Source: Adiantum capillus-veneris (Eukaryota; Streptophyta; Polypodiopsida; Polypodiales; Pteridaceae). Taken from it: DNA of 64,000 bases. A program made the position numbers and the translations under genes. The DNA lies in assembly GCA_014529385.2 (NCBI GenBank), contig CM043958.1, forward strand, positions 78,728,669-78,792,668. The letters are read 5' to 3'. Every line of letters starts with the position of its first letter. The first letter of the stretch is position 1. Shown one piece after another: positions 62,923-64,000 of the stretch. Under the pieces are notes generated by a model. It was not told where the DNA came from and searched no databases. It saw only the letters and a list, made by a program, of their open reading frames with translations.

Positions 62923-64000
62923 TTTGCTTCAAATGAGTTTTAAATATGGATAGATGCATAAAAACATGTAAAGAGCAAAATTATGAAGTCCAAACGAAAA
63001 ATTACAACAAAAGTAAACAATCCGATTATTTACAGCTGAGTAATTTTTTCAACTTTTTGCAAATTTGACATTATAGGCTTGAAGTATATACCAAATACAT
63101 ACTCTGAGTGAAATATGGGCTAATTTGGGTGCATAGGGTGAAAATGGTGCCAGATTTAGGCTTTAGGTCTTTGAAACAGTAGATGTAAAGGAATATTGAG
63201 CTCCAAATTTGTTCAAACTTGGCTTGTGGTCTTAGGACATCCTGTACTTTGGATCTATGATGGCAAAGTTGCAAATTTTCTCCATCTTGCAACAAAAGTA
63301 AATAATCGCGATTATTAACTTTTTTTAATCAAGATGAATTTTTTTTTGTACAACTTGATTCTAGGCATGGTATAGACCCTTTGTATGTGATATGAGGTGA
63401 TTTAGGTTAAAAAATGTGGCTCCTAACTTAGAATTTGGCTTGCAAGGACTTTTTTGCATTTTTTGGCAATTTCCCAAGTTATAGTTGACCATTTTGGTTC
63501 ATATATAAAATTTGGCATGTAATAGGTGTGTACAAGTGATAGGTAAGGTGATGATACAATTTTCAAGCCAAAATAGTGCAAAAGTAAATAATCGTGATTA
63601 TTTACAACAGTCAACATTTTCTTGCAAAACTTAAAATTTTTGACCTAAACACATTCTATACACCTAAGCCAAGTCTTAAATTGAATTTGGTAAAGTTTGG
63701 TCTTGCCGGCATCACTTTATGCTTTGTCGACTCTGAAAACACCGATTCTTGTGACTACACGACCTGTAGAGTTGGTTACTCACTTTTGAGGTTATGGATT
63801 TGTTCGCAACATAGTCAAGAAGCAGCTCATCCAATTTTGGCCCATTTAGAGTCAATTTGATCTCGTATGTCGAATTTGACGCTTTGTAGCCTTCGAGCCG
63901 TTTTTTGCTTTTTGAGGGCTTGGCTTTATTGATTTTATGAAACCAATCATATGCATTGTGTGTAGACCTCATAGGTAAGCTGTCTTTGTGGAGTCAGAAT
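62923..64000 (-). repeat. Upstream region of F2 with 285-bp periodic palindromes
   Basis: AT-rich and non-coding. A 21-22-nt near-palindrome with arms GTAAATAATC and GATTATTTAC occurs at 63013-63033, 63298-63319 and 63584-63605, spaced 285 and 286 bp, each preceded by (A)CAAAA. The sequence between the palindromes is only weakly alike, so these look like old tandem units in which the palindrome persisted. Confidence 0.75.

Larger units (their letters stand above)
59224..64000 (-). mobile_element. Element F2: LTR-bounded, non-gag/pol coding, continues past the window
   Basis: Inserted in the RT of gypsy E. Minus strand: 3' LTR 59224-60145, PPT 60146-60159, coding region 60160-62922, then at least 1 kb of upstream sequence. 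Same family as F1. The 5' LTR was not seen, so it probably lies beyond 64000 or has diverged. Confidence 0.75.

Overview
The window is plant nuclear DNA made almost entirely of nested LTR retrotransposons in various stages of decay. I see no intact host gene, tRNA, rRNA or CRISPR array. Evidence for a land plant with a large, repeat-rich genome: Ty1/copia and Ty3/gypsy (chromovirus-like and Tat-like) polyproteins, primer-binding sites matching the 3' end of initiator-Met tRNA (TGGTATCAGAGC), long terminal repeats with plant-style TATA boxes, and several small inverted-repeat elements (MITEs). The species cannot be named from the sequence.

Layout. (1) 1-16058: copia element A (189-11529, minus strand, 227-bp LTRs) is inserted in the reverse-transcriptase region of a close relative, copia B (1-188 plus 11530-16058). 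A is itself split by a 7.2-kb composite insertion (2858-10029) that contains two 1.14-kb direct repeats around a pyrimidine-rich core with an unrecognised Pro/Ser/Lys-rich protein. B's 5' LTR carries a 459-bp fold-back element. (2) 16059-22480: decayed gypsy G (minus), whose 3' LTR was the target of B; a solo LTR sits just inside it and the gag end is tandemly duplicated (21248-23077). (3) 22.8-25.1 kb: minus-strand remnants of unrecognised coding sequence. (4) 25809-31449: copia H (plus), the most complete element, with both LTRs, a perfect 5-bp target duplication, PBS and PPT, but several stops and frameshifts. (5) 33346-53351: gypsy C (minus), a chromovirus-like element with about 1.65-kb LTRs. 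Its 3' LTR was split by gypsy D (34739-44814, Tat-like, with an additional ORF after integrase), and D has been hit by a solo LTR and two MITEs. The centre of C is replaced by element F1 (47858-50444). (6) 53352-56819: a MITE, a degraded LTR related to that of G, and unexplained sequence. (7) 56820-59223: start of gypsy E (plus), cut in its reverse transcriptase by F2 (59224 to beyond the window end).

How the parts relate: the junctions give a relative order of events. G is older than B, B older than A, A older than its composite insertion; C is older than D, and D older than its MITEs and solo LTR; E is older than F2. The most unusual material is the F family (LTR-bounded, minus strand, encoding a long coiled-coil protein that is neither gag nor pol, with a 285-286-bp periodic palindrome array upstream), the additional ORF of D, the core of the 2858-10029 insertion, and a four-copy MITE family whose target duplications can be read directly.
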